Origin: Rhodocollybia butyracea | Taxonomy: Eukaryota > Basidiomycota > Agaricomycetes > Agaricales > Omphalotaceae | Assembly (NCBI GenBank): GCA_015501585.1 | Contig: JADNRY010000014.1 | Span: 186,001-250,000, forward strand | Direction: 5' to 3' | Length of the DNA stretch: 64,000 nt | In this document: piece by piece, positions 20,530-34,076 of the stretch | How the letters are laid out: each line of letters begins with the position of its first letter | How positions within the stretch are numbered: position 1 is the stretch's first letter | Translations under genes and position numbers: made by a program | Notes under the pieces: generated by a model | Database searches by the model: none | What the model saw: only the letters and a program-made list of their open reading frames with translations | Told to the model about the DNA's origin: nothing

Positions 20530-22843
20530 TGTTAATATGTGTTTCGTGAAACGTAAAAATGTAATTCGCTCTGCGAAGGAAAGAGTCGTAAATGGTCTAT
20601 AATAAATGAGTCAGTGATTTTCGACGGGATAGGATACGTGAATGCATACCAGAGAGATGTAAAAGGAGGTTGTCAATTAAGGATACAGAGACGAGATGCG
20701 AGAGAACAGATGCAGAACAAATTGAAGTAGATTGAAGAGAGCAGCAGACACCAGACACCAGAGGCGGATGAGATGGGGTTATACGGCCACATTGCTAGTC
20801 TTTTATACATAGGCTCCTAGTAAAAACAAAGGATTATTACAATAAGCCTTACACTTCATTGTATTTTCTTTTTGTTCAGAACAATGGGTCCGATGCCGTA
20901 CATGACATGTTTGTACGTAGTTGTAGTAGCCAGCACAGGTCCAGTGGCTTACCGTATGTGCTCTCGGGGGATTTTTGAGGTTAGAGTAGGAGCAAAACAT
21001 ATAGTTGGATAGGTTTGAAAGACTACTTGCTCGCGTTAAAAAATTAGAAGAGTAGAGCTTGAGTTAGAGCTGGCGTTTAAGCGGTGTTACACAAACAAAC
21101 TACAACAGCGCTTATTTGGTACATTGTATCCTCCCGCCCAAAGAACAAGGATTTCAATGTTTATGCTCTCGAACGTCAAGTTCTTGACTATTCCGGCTGT
21201 ACTACGACTAAGACATGTCACCCACAGTTCACTGTCAACCTTCTCATTGGTTGTTTCGCCAGACAAATACAACGGCTTGTCTGGATCCTCAGGCCTCAGG
21301 ACCAGACGAGCGACGCTTCCTTGTCTACTTATTATGATTGTCGCTCGGCTCATGACTCAACGGACCGAAATCTCAGCTGGGAACCTCAAAGGAGGGAAGG
21401 TTCTGATAGGTGAACGTGGAAACATCAAAGTCTACCGTCATGTAACCAGAGGGGCTGCGTACAGTAATTATGATTACTGCCCGACCGATGCGCGCGACTG
21501 GAAAATACACGACAGAGGCGATGCTTATGGAAACTCTTGCATTGGTGGAATTCTTCCCGTATATATTCATTCGCGATGTGAGTCTTCAAGCACATAAATA
21601 AATACTCCTAGCACGAGCGCAAAGAGTCCAAAAGCAATCGAATCCTGTACCTGGTGAACCAACTCGATACGATTCACCCTGGTACATATTTAGCTTGGTA
21701 CGCACGATGTAGTGGATTAAGTTTAAATTTGCCTTTCTCATCCATTTGGTGCAAGGGGAATCTACATGTCTTCATCGAGGTAGCCGCCGGCTCAAAGTTG
21801 CTCCAGAAGCGCCACTTGTGCATCGTTCACCGGGTTGTCTCGGCTGACTTTTGGTGTGCTCTCAACCATCACACGCCCATTGGGGTGATGCATGATGCAT
21901 GATGTCCTGAGTGCCAATTTTGGAAGACCTTGTGAACTTTGGTTCCCGTCCAAGTAAGTATTGCCTATACTAAGTTAGGTATCTCAGAGTGTTTGATTAC
22001 TATGGTAGATCTTAGTCTAACCGCCGATTACCCACTGGTAAAGTCGTTTGCCGTGCCGTCGTACCTCGAAAATTCAAAGCAGATTTATCGATGAGGATGT
22101 ATCATAGATGATGCATTCCCAAGATGATGTATCCTTGAGTTGTATCTGCCAGTCCCAGGGTTAATTCGAGGTGAGGTTCGACCCTTCAATGGTTAATCAG
22201 CCCACTGACCAAAGCTGCCTGTGTCAAAGAAGCCACAATTGGTACTGGTTGTCCATGCATACCTCACATGGGCTGCAATTTCGGTCCCGTTTTCCGTCCT
22301 GCGTGTCTCCAGTTGGCCGTGTATGGTACATCCACCCAGATATTCTTCGATCATATCCACTTCCGATACGGCTAACATGTCAGTGGCCTTCAGCTTCGTT
22401 CCGATCTCCAGTTATTGGACCAGGCTTCATGTATCCCACCCCTTTTGCAATTAGGCGGCAATCACTTGGAGATCGTTTTCTGCAACATTCGTGTTCGAGA
22501 TCTTATGTGCGTAGATGCGGGTCCTGGTGATGTCCACGAAGCGTATCAGGGGTGCGCTGGGAATTGCATCATCATTCGAGTAGGACTGGAGGTGGATATT
22601 TTCAGGAGGAGGATAACCGACACGGTCCCATCGAGCAACAGCCGTGGTACACACTGTGCCTGATGTGCGCCGATTTTAGTGTGTAAATGTTGTTAAATGT
22701 TCCAACTTACAGCGCGTAGTGCTGGTCTGTTCCAGGCGATTTTGTGCTACGGCGCTGTAACCATTATGATTAATCAGCTTATTTCTTACTTTCAATATAC
22801 ACGTTCTGTACTACTGTACTACTGCGTACACATGCTTTCTGTC
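20530..22843. other. Intergenic stretch with unresolved minus-strand frames
   Basis: No gene that I can support. On the minus strand 21353-21087 encodes an 88-residue frame (PLYLSGETTNEKVDSELWVT) that faintly recalls the start of an arrestin-like fold. Frames at 22654-22451 and 22378-22193 read like pieces of one protein (VARWDRVGYPPPENIH; GQLETRRTENGTEI) separated by a short non-coding gap. They may be remnants or exons of an unrecognised gene. Small TGATGCA repeats lie near 21.89 kb. Confidence 0.3.
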
Positions 22844-23928
22844 TCAGAGATACTTCGAGAACCATTCGACTGTCTCTTTGAAAGCGCCTTCTTTCCCTGC
22901 TTTTACCTTCGGATCGCTCAAGTCTCCTCTAACAGCAAAGCCGTGCTTGCATCCTTCCCAATGAACACGTTTGTACCCAGGAGCAAACTTTCCATCACCA
23001 AATATCTCATCTGCCTTTGCACAGGCTTCAGGCGGGAGTGCTGGGTCGAATTCGCAAGAGTTGATTAGGAGAGGAACTCGAGAGGAGTCAAAGTATTCCT
23101 AGAAACGTGATTAGACATCGGATGAGGTATATACTTAATGGGAAAGTAGCCTACCTGCAAGAGACTGGGTATATTTCGGGACGGATGGGCTATCATAGTA
23201 GCCTTGACTTTATTCTCGATTCCAAGAGGAAAGGCATAAGCCCCTATGGCGAAACGAAAATAAGCTCTAGTAGACGAACTAGGACAAACAGGAATTGCCA
23301 ACATACCTCCGAAGCAATATCCAGCCGTGCCAAAGGTGGTGATTCCCCTTTGCTCTAAAGCTTCATACACCTTGTCAACCAGACTTCGAGTCTTTTCGTA
23401 TCCATGTCTCGAGTACCAGCCATCGCGATCGAATGTTTTCTATGAATAGCCGTTTAGCAATGTGAAGAGCTGGCTATCGCAAGAATGCCTACACCAGGTT
23501 CTAACGCGTCTTCAGGGATACCGTCGCCTTCGAAGTACTCCACACCGATAGTCTTCGTCGCAGAAAAGTGAGGGGAAGCTGTTTGAGAGCACTAGCAGCA
23601 GACTTACGAGAAAACCGTTTTCAGCAAAGGAGTCTATGATAAGCTAAGGCAGCACGGTCAATAGTTCAAACGATGAAAATTCCAAACAATGAACCTGGTT
23701 ATTGATAAGACTGATACCAAAAGCGTCGGGCATGAAAAGAATTGCTTTCTCCTTGCTATAATCGCCGGATGGAGTTCCAACGTAGCAGTTGACACCACCT
23801 ATGGTTTCCCATTTGCCTTTGGGGTTGCCTTCATGTATAACACCTGAAGCAAAAGTTCAGATTACTGTAGACCGAAATTATTGATTAGACCCACCTTTGA
23901 TACAGTCGTCGCACAGAGGAGAGCTCAT
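22844..23928 (-). CDS. Dienelactone hydrolase family protein
   Basis: Alpha/beta hydrolase of the dienelactone hydrolase type, probably cytosolic, cleaving cyclic or activated esters such as those from aromatic breakdown. At least six exons. It starts MSSPLCDDC, then GNPKGKWETIGGVNCYVGTP, LFMPDAFG, FEGDGIPEDAL, the nucleophile elbow GYCFGG (Cys, as in this family), the Asp region CEFDPALPPE and the His region GCKHGFAVRGD, ending ETVEWFSKYL. All three triad positions are present. About 250 residues, normal for the family. No frame break seen. Confidence 0.87.
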
Positions 23929-24340
23929 ATTTTACACTGGTAAGTTGTGAAGAAGAGAAGAAAGATGGGGTATTTAAGCCGGAAGTCATCCGAAATGGTC
24001 ATCGCTCTAAGCAAACATTTCGGGATGCTTCCGATAGCCACGTGACTAATTTTATCGACTTTGCACGAAATTACCTTATGAAAAAAATTCGCCTACGTAT
24101 ATGAAGTGCGTTGTAAATGCTAAGATTTCTCTTTAATTTGTAGAAGGGAAAATGGGAGGAGCAAGACTATAGAGCATGACTGAATGGGGTCGGAAATTAG
24201 ACGCTTTGATTCGTGCACTTTTTTCGGCACTATTATCCTCGAAGTATTGAATATAGACATCGTATATTCGAAACTAATAAGATGCACAGTGAAAGCACGA
24301 TTCATAAAGGATCATAAAAGGATTTAGTAATACAGCTGAA
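23929..24340. other. Intergenic, dienelactone hydrolase promoter and transporter 3' region
   Basis: About 410 bp with no open frame of note. It should hold the promoter of the leftward dienelactone hydrolase gene and the terminator of the leftward sugar transporter. No distinctive motif seen. Confidence 0.5.
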
Positions 24341-26345
24341 CTAAACCTTCTCATCTGCAGAACCATGCCCCTCAGAATTGACATCATCCGGGGTAGCCTT
24401 GGTCGTTTGGGAAACGTGTATATTTTCGGCGATGAGACGTGCTCGGTAGGGGCCAGCGGTGAGGGGTGTTGTGTGCTGGTACATCAAGTCAATCTGCTCA
24501 AGGGTGAGGCCCTTTGTCTCGGGGACGCAGAAGTAGGCAAAGATGAAGCAGCACAGGCAAGTCGAACCCCAGATGAAGAACACTTTGACCTCCAAACCGG
24601 CACTCCCCTGAACATTGTTAACGAGGAAAGGTGTGGCGTAACCGATTCCGAAATTCCACAGCCAATTGGATGCAGAAGACATCGCCATGGCTTTGGCGCG
24701 AACCTGAAGCGGGAAAATTTCACTAATGACGACCTAATCAGTCGAAAACACCGTAAGTATATACTCGAACGAAGAGAGAAGAAACATACGTAGGCTATGG
24801 GTCCCCAGGTAGAGGCGAAAAAGGCGATATAGATACAGACGAATGCGATGAGCACATGCTGACCGGTCAAGTTGCTGGTGGTAACAGAGACACCAACAAT
24901 TGCGACAATAAATTCACAAACACACATTCCTGCTGCGCCAATAAGGAGGAGTTTACGGCGGCCAAATCGCTCAATAGCCCAAGTACCAGGAAGGGTCATT
25001 CCCACGTTTACGACGTTGGTAGCAACGGTAACGAGGAAAGGGTTTGAGATACCCGAGGCTGCGAAGAAAGTGGTTCCGTAGTAAAAGATGAAGTTGATAC
25101 CGGTGAGCTGTTGCCAAGCCTGAATGAAGATACCGGTGAGAGTACGGAGACGAATCTTGTTCTCGGAGGACCTGAAGCAGTCTATGACTGAGGTTTCGCC
25201 GAGTGCAAGCTCCTGTGCGAGAGAGGCTTTGATATCCTCGAGCTCGAGTTCGAGTTCGGGGTCGGTAGAAGATAACCCAGTCAGTTTAGAGAGCGAGACA
25301 ACGGCGCGGTCCATGTCACCATGACGAATTAGCCAACGAGGGGACTACAGAATATTTTGAACTAAATCGTCGCCGGATTCAAGGCGCACTTACCTCAGGA
25401 AGTAAGTAAATACCGGTGGCGAGGATAAATGCCCAAATGAATTGAATACCGATGGTGATACGATATGAGGAGTGATCAGGGCGGTCTTTCGTAGCGTTGT
25501 TGACGACGGCGGCAAGTAACAGACCAATGGTAATGCACCACTGGTAGAGAGAAACAACGGCTCCACGAATCCATTTTGGTGCACTGGACAGTGTTGAGTT
25601 GACAGAAGATTAAAGTAACTGAAATATTCAACTAACCATTCGCCCTGGTACACTGAGAGCGAAAATGTACCGGTGAGGATAAGTACATGAGAAGTAGTAG
25701 ATTAACTCACTCGGCACTACAGTAGATGTAACGCCGACACCGAAACCTGCAAAGACACGACCTACGACGAATAGAGGAATGGCGGTGGAAGCAGTTTGCA
25801 TAGCGACACCTGTAGAGAATACATTCGATTTGAAAAACGGCTCTGCTCAGACGAGAAACCCTTTGTCACCTATGCAAAAGACAACGACGCTGGTAATAAT
25901 GGCCTGCAAAAATTAAAAAAGGTAAGGCCCGACAGGAAAAGGAGTAACGTATCGACGTACCCATCGACGACCAAGCCAATCTGCAGCTGTAGATAAATAC
26001 AAAGAATTTAGTTTTGAAGGACTCTCAATGAACAAAAATACCAACTGTAGCCGCTAGCAAGAGCTCCGAAAAAGGTACCAGCAGACAGAATTGAGACAAC
26101 CAAAGACTCTGTTGAAGAGCTAATGACAAAGTTCCCATCGCCTTTGGGGTCTGTTCCGAACGTTTCTAGCCAGTTCTTCATCACGATAACTCCACTAATA
26201 ACACCAGTGTCGTATCCGTATAGAATTCCACCAAAGGCAGCAAACATGGTTATGGCTACCCCGGCCCATTGGTTCTGCAAACAAGGGTGAACTGAGTGAA
26301 AGCCACCATAACACAACTTGAACGTACTCGAGTTTGGTCAGGCAT
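24341..26345 (-). CDS. MFS sugar transporter (hexose transporter family)
   Basis: Twelve-helix proton/sugar symporter of the major facilitator superfamily, expected in the plasma membrane. It starts MPDQTR and is spliced to NQWAGVAITMFAAFGGILYGYDTGVISG (helix 1 with the sugar-porter GYDTG motif). Then come VPLYQGEW, SPRWLIRHGDMDRAV, GINFIFYYGTTFF, GRRKLLLIGAAGM, the AKAMAMSSASNWLWN block and the closing signature PETKGLTLEQID, followed by a short hydrophilic tail. About 530 residues in roughly eight exons, the family norm. The start was chosen because a GTACGT donor directly after MPDQTR restores the conserved first helix. No damage seen. Confidence 0.9.
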
Positions 26346-27419
26346 AATTGACAGTGAACGCTGGACGCTTTGGGGCAGGCGGTACCAAGGAGCTCGTTCA
26401 GGCAAGAATGAGAAGAACCTCACGAGAGCTCTTTGCCCCTAGACCTGTTATAATAAGCAACCGAGGTCAGCAGATGAAGATTCGGCTACATATGAAAAAT
26501 CTATCATTCAGTAATTAGTATAGGGAATCGGGAACCCACATGAGAGAAAAAAAGTATATATAGTAGCCAACATTGGGAAACGCTCCAAACTGTTCAATGA
26601 GTTACTGACGTTTAGGTTTTGCGAACCGTCAAACCTTCCTTTCTGGCTGCCTCTAGCCGTTCTGAAACCGGTCCATGCACTCCCATCGATTATTCGCAGT
26701 TGAGAAGCTGCCGCCCAGAGAGATTTCGATCGCGCTGGCCAACTGTCAGAAACAACTCATTACAGTATCTGGGTTGATTAAAATCAGTTTTTGTAACGAA
26801 AAACACACATGGAGAACCCCACCCACATCAAAGTGTTGGGACCTGGAATGGAGGGAACTTACAAAAATCAATATAAGTTTACAAAAGGGGAAGCAGGCTT
26901 ACTAGTAGGTCTCAAGCTATGGTCTGTTAAACCGAGCCGTACGCTTGAACACCCAGTGGCCCAGCGTGCCGACAGACAGACTACTCTTGGCTGATACATC
27001 AGTAGCAGATCTTCTATCCGCGATAGCCAGAAGATTTTCTTTGAGTCTCATCCATCATGAAACTGTCTCTAGTTCCGAATCATTTTGACAACGACTGGGT
27101 TGGTGAATTCAAATATGGATGACGTCTAAAAGGTCAGAGCAAATTTAAGTCCGGAGAGAACACTCTAACAGTTCTAACCTGTCGTATGACCAGAGCAGTC
27201 CAAGGCTGGCGTGGTAACTCAAAAAAAGGTTACAGCCCGTCCAGAAGACGAGTTTCCTCGAGTCCTCAGAGGTCCCCAGCGGGCTTTGAATTTCGAAGCT
27301 TTGATGGTTAGCGCTGGAACAAATTCGATCATCGATAATCGGTACGCGTGCAATTGCAAGGTAAGGTTGGCGCCTGGCCCTGCATTGTTCAACCAATTTT
27401 TTCACTCGTCGTTTGTGGC
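26346..27419. other. Intergenic, divergent promoters
   Basis: About 1.07 kb between the leftward sugar transporter and the rightward hypothetical gene. No supported gene or repeat. Both promoters should be here. Confidence 0.5.
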
Positions 27420-28326
27420 ATGGGCAGTAAAACAACGAACTCCTTCGAGTCTGCCTACGAGAGAGCACGGATGGCTGTGCTCAAGCATGCAACTACACAG
27501 ACGCTTGTCGAGAATGGGGAGTTTCAAGTAGAACGATGGGCGGAGGAGTTTGCTGAACATCGAGTGAGCCACCCCACCTTTCTTTCGAGAATTGGGTTCG
27601 GCTTATTTTGGTACTAAATCACAGGCTCGATACGAAAAAGTCCTCTCTATCCTCTATCCTAATGCACATTCGCGAGAATTCGATGCTCGTACACAAAAAG
27701 CACTCACCGAAGGTGACCAGTTCATAAAGTCTCAAGCCTCTTCGAGCTGGGAGGGGAATTGGGTAGATCCCCAGTGGAGAACAGCTGCTTTGGAACGGGA
27801 GAAAAATGACCGTGAGGAGCGTGCAGTTCAAGTGATGGAAGCACAAGAGGTCGAGTTCAATTACACCAGGAATGAGCTTGGTAGATTCGCGACCAAGCAG
27901 AAGGCGGGAGGTAGGATAGAACCAGACAAGGTCAAGAACTTTCGACGTGTCATGGATTCCGTTGAATTGCGAAAGACTCCCAAACCCAGAGGTAGGATTC
28001 GGATGGGTTCACCTTTAATGATCAAGACGGAGCCTACTGCATCATCCTCCAAGAAACGAATGAACGGAAGCGCACCCGTAGGTCCGCCGTCGAAACGCAC
28101 TCGCTCCCAGAAATCCTTGAAACAACGACGTGTGTCGACCTTGGGGATCTCAGCAAGGTTCTCAGTCAGCCCACCCCTGACACTGAAAAACAGCCCGGAA
28201 TGTGACGTGTGTATCAAGTGTGGGACTGAGTGCTTCTCCTCGGTGACTAGGATGCGCTGTGAGGCTTGTCGTAAAGGGAGGCGTGCGTGTTCGTTGGTTT
28301 CGTCGAAGCGCGCGGAAAAAGGTTAG
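27420..28326 (+). CDS. Hypothetical protein with C-terminal Cys cluster
   Basis: Two exons: 27420-27563 and 27625-28326. The join EFAEHR / ARYEKVLSILYPNAH is in phase. About 282 residues. The N-terminal third is helical and charged. The middle is basic (KTPKPRGRIRMG, SKKRMNG, PSKRTRSQKSLKQRR), like a nuclear targeting region. The C terminus has CDVCIKCGTEC and CEACRKGRRACS, a small zinc-binding-like cluster that resembles part of a Zn2Cys6 motif without matching it. I recognise no family. A DNA- or chromatin-associated role is plausible but is inference only. Confidence 0.7.
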
Positions 28327-30234
28327 CTGTTGTTTTGAGTCACCTAGTTAGATCACTTACCGCGTGGATTGGAATCTTGTTGAATAGAAAAACAGCAAAC
28401 TTCAGATATCGAAGGAGGGGAATCCGATGATGACACAGCAGATGCAAGGGAATCTAGTACTTTTTGCTAAAAGCTAAAGAACCGCTGGAAAAGTTCGATG
28501 TATTCATTTTGACTCTGGAGACTGTCGTCTTTGGGCCCTCTCCTGTCAACTCTTTTGCGCCGAGAAATCAATATACTTGCTAACTACCCATTGAGACACC
28601 TGTTCTGTAGCGATTGCTAGGCATGATTGGAATGTGACTCGAATCTCGATCGTGGTCGTCGAAGGAAAAAAGTCAATACATGATGTATCATTGTAAGTGC
28701 AATTATCTTACTTCCAATTTGACTTTTGACATCTACTCAGTTGTATGTACCTGGTTGTACTGAGTCAATTGGTACTTATGGGCTTGGTTAGGCTTGGTTC
28801 CGCGGAATCGCTTAAGCGCTTGTGCAGTGGGCGCTTATATTCCCGAGTTGGGTATGCCAAGTCCCAAGTGTTCCTGGTACAGCCCTGGATTGGACCAGTC
28901 GTCCGGGAAACTAAATAGTATCTCACTGGGAAGTCTATGACTCTGCAGAAGAATTTATCAAGACTTCCTGTGAGGCTCATACGAAACCTAAAGCTGACAC
29001 AGAGCCTTACCATGTGGAAAGAGGCCTACGGTGGACAAGGGTGTTAATGCAGGCTGGGGGGCATTTACGAAAACGTACCTATTAGAATCGCTGATGTACT
29101 CTGATGTATGTATGGACCCTACTACTCGTGAGTGGAGTCGGTCGTATCAAGGTCTTTATCCAATTTTCATCCCGGGGTGACTCGGCCGAGTCAGGGAGTA
29201 TAGCCTGAAATCCTTCAGCATCCCGACCTACTGTACTCATCTACGCTTTAAGGCTTGAGCTTTCTAACTTCCGCGACTACTAGCTTCCCTCTGTCCTCCC
29301 ATTGTAATATCGCCTGCGTACAATGTTACCACCGCGTCATGTCGGTGGGAAAGCCTGCGAGCGTCAGCAGCCACAGGCTAAGCCGTCTAAGCCATCTTCG
29401 ACTGTTACGTATCACAAGCAAGTTCTACTCGATATTCGATAAAAGAGCGCCTTGATATGTACTATGTAGCTCGTTAAAAGTTTTGCTTTTCGAATTCTTT
29501 CCTATTCGCTAGCGCTGCTGCGTGCGCAAAGTGCCATCGTACTGGCACGTTGCGACTAAATTCGGCGTCGTTGCCTGCGTTCAGGCTGCTTGCTGTCCCG
29601 GTAATTCGGTTGTCGATTTGATGCTCATTACAGTAAGAAACAGCACTGACGGTTTAAGCGTTCACGAGCTACATACAATTGAGACTTGATACAGTATAGG
29701 TACCGTGTATAGCGGTCGAGAGCTTGTGTCTCCCTAGCTCTCCAAGTCGTAGATTACAACTACATACATGACTTCTACACTTGATTTTTTACAATACTCA
29801 TTGATACCCATGGATAAATAATAATATAAAACCTTAATTTGGATAATCAGGGCTCCAAAAGCGTGTGAAACGTTTTTTACTCATGAACACCATTCAGTCC
29901 GGCTTTTCCTTCGATTTCTCTCTGCTCCACCAGTTCTCTGCCAACCAGGAAAATGACATCTCTGTAACCTGATCTTTGGCCCGGCTTTCCTGCTTTTAGC
30001 TTCATACGAGTCAAATTTTCATGGATGCTCTGTGGCCGAGGACCTTACTCGACGAATCGCTTTCAACCCGACTGAGCTTCTACAGCCTCAGCCTCGTAAA
30101 CAACCAGGATCAGAGCTTCCATCTTTCTTTCTTCACTTACAACGACGGAGACGCAATTGATTTGTGGTAACTTCATCGTCCTCCAGTCTTTACCTCTACA
30201 CTATAGTCTTTACACCTACGACCGTCACTTGAAT
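28327..30234. other. Gene-free stretch
   Basis: About 1.9 kb with only short, motif-free frames on both strands. No repeat or RNA gene recognised. The right part should hold the promoter and leader of the Ser-rich membrane protein gene. Confidence 0.5.
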
Positions 30235-32398
30235 ATGTCTACCCATGACTCATGCGAACACCGATCTCACTCGAGGCAGAGAAAGCAGGAGAAAAGTAGT
30301 AATAGGAATCTCCCGAATCCGTTTACGATTCGGAGGACAAGGGAAATTGATCCCGACGAAAACAGAGGGACAGCGGGAATGAACGGAATCGACGCACTTA
30401 GGTCATTGCACTTGAGGAAAGGTATGGACGACGCGTCAAAATACTCAGGGAAATGGAGTTTGTGTGGCTCAACTTTGTAAGTTCACGTCACTTTCGTTTT
30501 TCTAGGTATGAAATCTGACGGCACAAACTTGTAGATCAAAGCTTTCACTGTCTTCGTCCCAAAGTTCTCAGCCTTCGCTGTCGCTGTCGCTGGACCTTGA
30601 CGTTGGTCTTGCACTTTTAATGCCCCCCCGCTCTGTGGATGCTGACCTCGCTGGGGCAGCATTGTCCACATCAACACCGAGTACGTGTTTTCTGTTCTTA
30701 TACGATTTGCTTAGTTACTCCTATATTTTCTGGTTCCGCCATCACAGCTTCTACTTTCTCAAGTACCAGCTTGTCCAGTTCATCCTCGAGCTCGATCCCC
30801 ATGACTTCCTCTACCCTTACGTCTTCGTTTTCTTCCACCAGTTCCTCGTGAGTGCCTAGTTTTCCGTGTTTCAATGTAATGAATCCATCATCAGAATGTT
30901 TTCTTCTACCACTTCCACGACTTCTCTAGCTTCGAAATCGTCCTTAAGTACCACGTCCCTCTCATCATCCTCTTCAGTGATGCCCACGTCCCTATCCTCA
31001 TCCACGTCTTTGTCCTCGAGTACCTTTTCATCAACGTCACTATCAGCTACCTCCTTTTCCGTCCCATCCACCAGGAAGTCCCAGTCCTCATTTTCTAGTA
31101 CATTTTCAATGCCGCCTCCTATATCACTACCACATTCGTCCTCATCAAGTTCTACTGCTTCGGTCTTCACCACTCTGTCACCCACGCACGTCCCTCAGAC
31201 GGCTTCCATATACTCACTTCCCTCATCCTCTTTATCAAAGAGTGTCTCCTCGTCTCCATCTCCGAGCGCATCTCTAGCGCCATCCCAAACTGGCAGGAGC
31301 TTTGCGACAAATACCAGGGCCATTATCGGTGTCGCAGTAGGTTCAACAGTTGCGCTTGTGTTGGGTGCCTTCATTGCATTTTTGATCTGCGCCCGCGTAA
31401 GGCGGAAATACACTCGCAAGGATAATGATGAAAACTCAGGTGTTGCTGATCCCACAAGCCAAATGTCCACGCGAAGTGGGACTTTGGGCAGTGTACAACT
31501 GGGTAATCTCGTGCGTGGCGTCAGCGGGAGCAGTAGCGCGCGGCCAATGCTCAATAGGAGTGCATCCACCTCTGCCACAGCGTGGCGATCACCGTTGAAC
31601 GATGAATATGAAGACGAGGATGTGATGGGTACTTTGGCGGCAGTCCCTATGTTCCCTGTGTACGGCGCTAGCGATGGAGACGGTAATAGTTCTAGTGGGC
31701 ATGGTCACGGGAGCATTCATGAATTCGCCCCTGGGTCTGTAGAGAGCTCAGGTTCTACACACGTCACTCGGTCACAGGGGCATAATATGACAGGATTCGG
31801 CCAGGCTGTAGATACCCTCCGCATGCCCCCTTTATCGCCGGTTGTCGCGTCTTCTTCGTCTTCGCAATTGCACATGTCTCAGGGAATTGGTTCGGGATCG
31901 TCGAATTCACATTCGAATTCCGGTGGTCATAGTGATGAACCGATTCAGCGTTCGATACCAAAGATCAAAATCATTGAGAGTTCCTCGAGTCCAATTTCCC
32001 GTCTGTCTTCTTCCAAATCCATCTCAAGGGGCTTCATTGGGCGGCTTCGGGGAGGCCGAAGCTCGACACACGGGCCAACAGATCCTGATACACCATCTTC
32101 ATCTTCATATTATCTTACTTATCCGACCCGAACGTCGTTGCTTAACCCTCCACTTCCACCACCTCCTCCTACCGATTCTCATCTCGAACCACCCCCACTT
32201 TTCCAACGTTCTCCGCCGCTACCTTCGGTTTTGACATATGACTCCCAGAACGAGTATGCAGATGGTTTGTTGGGTCCTGTACATGGAACCAGCGAAACAG
32301 TAGGTGCAGGCCCAAGTTCGGTTAGTTTAGGGGATCATGTTGATTATTCAAGGCCTTTTCGTGGGGTGAGCTTTCTTTCTCGTTCTCCAAATATTTAA
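30235..32398 (+). CDS. Ser-rich single-pass membrane protein (mucin-like), hypothetical
   Basis: Four exons by my splicing (introns at about 30479-30535, 30680-30711 and 30849-30893), roughly 670 residues. The N terminus is basic and has no signal peptide. A long Ser/Thr tract of more than 200 residues follows, typical of O-mannosylated wall-sensor or mucin-like stalks. One membrane helix (AIIGVAVGSTVALVLGAFIA) is followed by the stop-transfer basic RVRRKYTRK. The cytoplasmic tail is about 330 residues with Ser-rich, proline-run (PPLPPPPPTD) and acidic parts. The topology recalls Wsc/Mid2-like sensors, but no Cys-rich WSC domain is visible. The missing signal peptide suggests either a wrong first exon or type III topology. 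The transmembrane exon is secure. Confidence 0.68.
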
Positions 32399-34076
32399 AC
32401 TCAGTTCTTTTGCCTGTCTGCAAGTTTGTGTTCAATCGAATGGACAGCTCGCTTACTGTCACCACCGCTGATACTCGAATGACTCAAACCACTCGAACAC
32501 CTGGCGTGGAAAACGCAGTTTTGAACATTCCTACTGGACACACTCCGCACGCCAGCGATTCAGAGTCTCTTGACCAAGACCAAAGTTACTTTTCGCCTCG
32601 ATGACAACGACACAAGATGGTTGTTCCATCCTTTGGACCTATAACTCTTCATCATTTCATGCGCGCCATAAGCAACTTTCGCTTGCTTCTCTACCTTCTT
32701 TTCCTATGCCATGCCGTCTAGATCAACATACTTATGAATGGTATCATCCACAGACTACATGCCCAATTTATCGGTCGCGTTTTGAACAAGAGACAAATAA
32801 CCGCGTTTTCTCCGCCATATAACGTCTGTGGATCCTTTTGTACAGCGGAGCTTCTACTCAAATTATTGGAGTTCCAAGTGCTTTGTACCGGTGGGTCTTA
32901 CTGACGTACTATGCAGACAAAGTATACCAGCCTTCATCTGTTTACTTCCCCGTTCTTCTACCGTGTCGTTGGTTACTCATGAATCTTGACACTTATTCCC
33001 TATTGCATATCGATCTTATATATACGTGCCGTTTAGAAACCTTGGGGCTCCCGTATACTTGGTCTGTCACCACTATAGACTGAGCCTCGTTTTGCTCTGA
33101 TACTTGTTTTCAGAATGTACATACACTATACCCTCATAGTCGTTAATAAACGTAAGAATTCACCTGATTTGTATGGATGAATATCAACCAGATACACTAG
33201 GTTACAGTATGGCGGCAGCTTAAAAACGATGCAGTGTTGGATGGACACCTCAATTGATGGACATTCGCAGGTCAGTGTTATGCAGACCGTCACGAACACG
33301 AAGGCCGAACGCGATATACACGGAAAGTATACGTCTCCTGAATTCGATTTCGTCCGCGACTGCAGCGTTTACCGTCAGATCATCCCTGAGTGTCCTGTGC
33401 TTCTCGACACCTTTGGATTGAGAAGTACTGGAGATCGAGTGATGTTTCGTAGGCCCGGAAGATATTTGATGCTACTATAAAACACTCAGGGGTGCACAAA
33501 ATCAAAATAACTATAAACTAATAAAACGCCACGGTGTCGCGCTGCCTCAAGAGTCAGCAGTCACTTTTCTTCGATGGCTCCTTCATCGACTTGGATCGAC
33601 AGAAATGGAAATTTACCTCTATAATTGAATCTTTCTTATTAATATCAGGTTGGCTACGGTATTGCTCCTTTAGTGTGATGGCCTGGTGGACGATATATGA
33701 CAGATATCTCAGTCCAACTGGCGAACTCGTGGCAATAAAGAGAAAACGTGCTCTTTTGCGAGTCACTCGTCAAATGCCGTTGTCATATCAGCTTTAACTC
33801 TTGACCTATCTCCTCCACTTCCATCGAAAGAGTAGGGATTGGAATCAGACCACCCACAACCATTAATAGGAAAAAGGCGGTATGTAATCTGGATTTTGAC
33901 TTGTCGTGGTCTAGATTAATCGACTAGGCGCCCATCACCGCCCTATCGCGCCCCGTCAAAGCGTCCTTTCGCGTCTCGGCCCATCTCGGCCCGTTAATTG
34001 ATCACAGGTGAGTTTTTGCAGGACCGCACGGTCCGATTACTGTATACGGGGCGAAACCTAGAGTTTTTCTTTAACC
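32399..34076. other. Gene-free stretch and aldo-keto reductase promoter
   Basis: About 1.7 kb without a supported gene. The last 150 bp (GC-rich CGTCAAAGCGTC...CTCGGCCC) is similar to the sequence upstream of the decayed second aldo-keto reductase copy near 61.75 kb (inverted), so the duplication included promoter DNA. Confidence 0.5.

Noticed and set aside
22171..22663. Plus-strand frames of 82-119 codons
   Set aside because: No motif. The minus strand of the same region reads slightly more protein-like, but neither could be supported as a gene.
24365..25324. Several plus-strand frames including a 142-codon one
   Set aside because: Antisense to conserved helices and PETKG signature of the sugar transporter.
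30871..31578. Minus-strand acidic frames of 104 and 127 codons
   Set aside because: They arise because Ser/Thr-rich codons of the membrane protein read as Asp/Glu/Val on the other strand.
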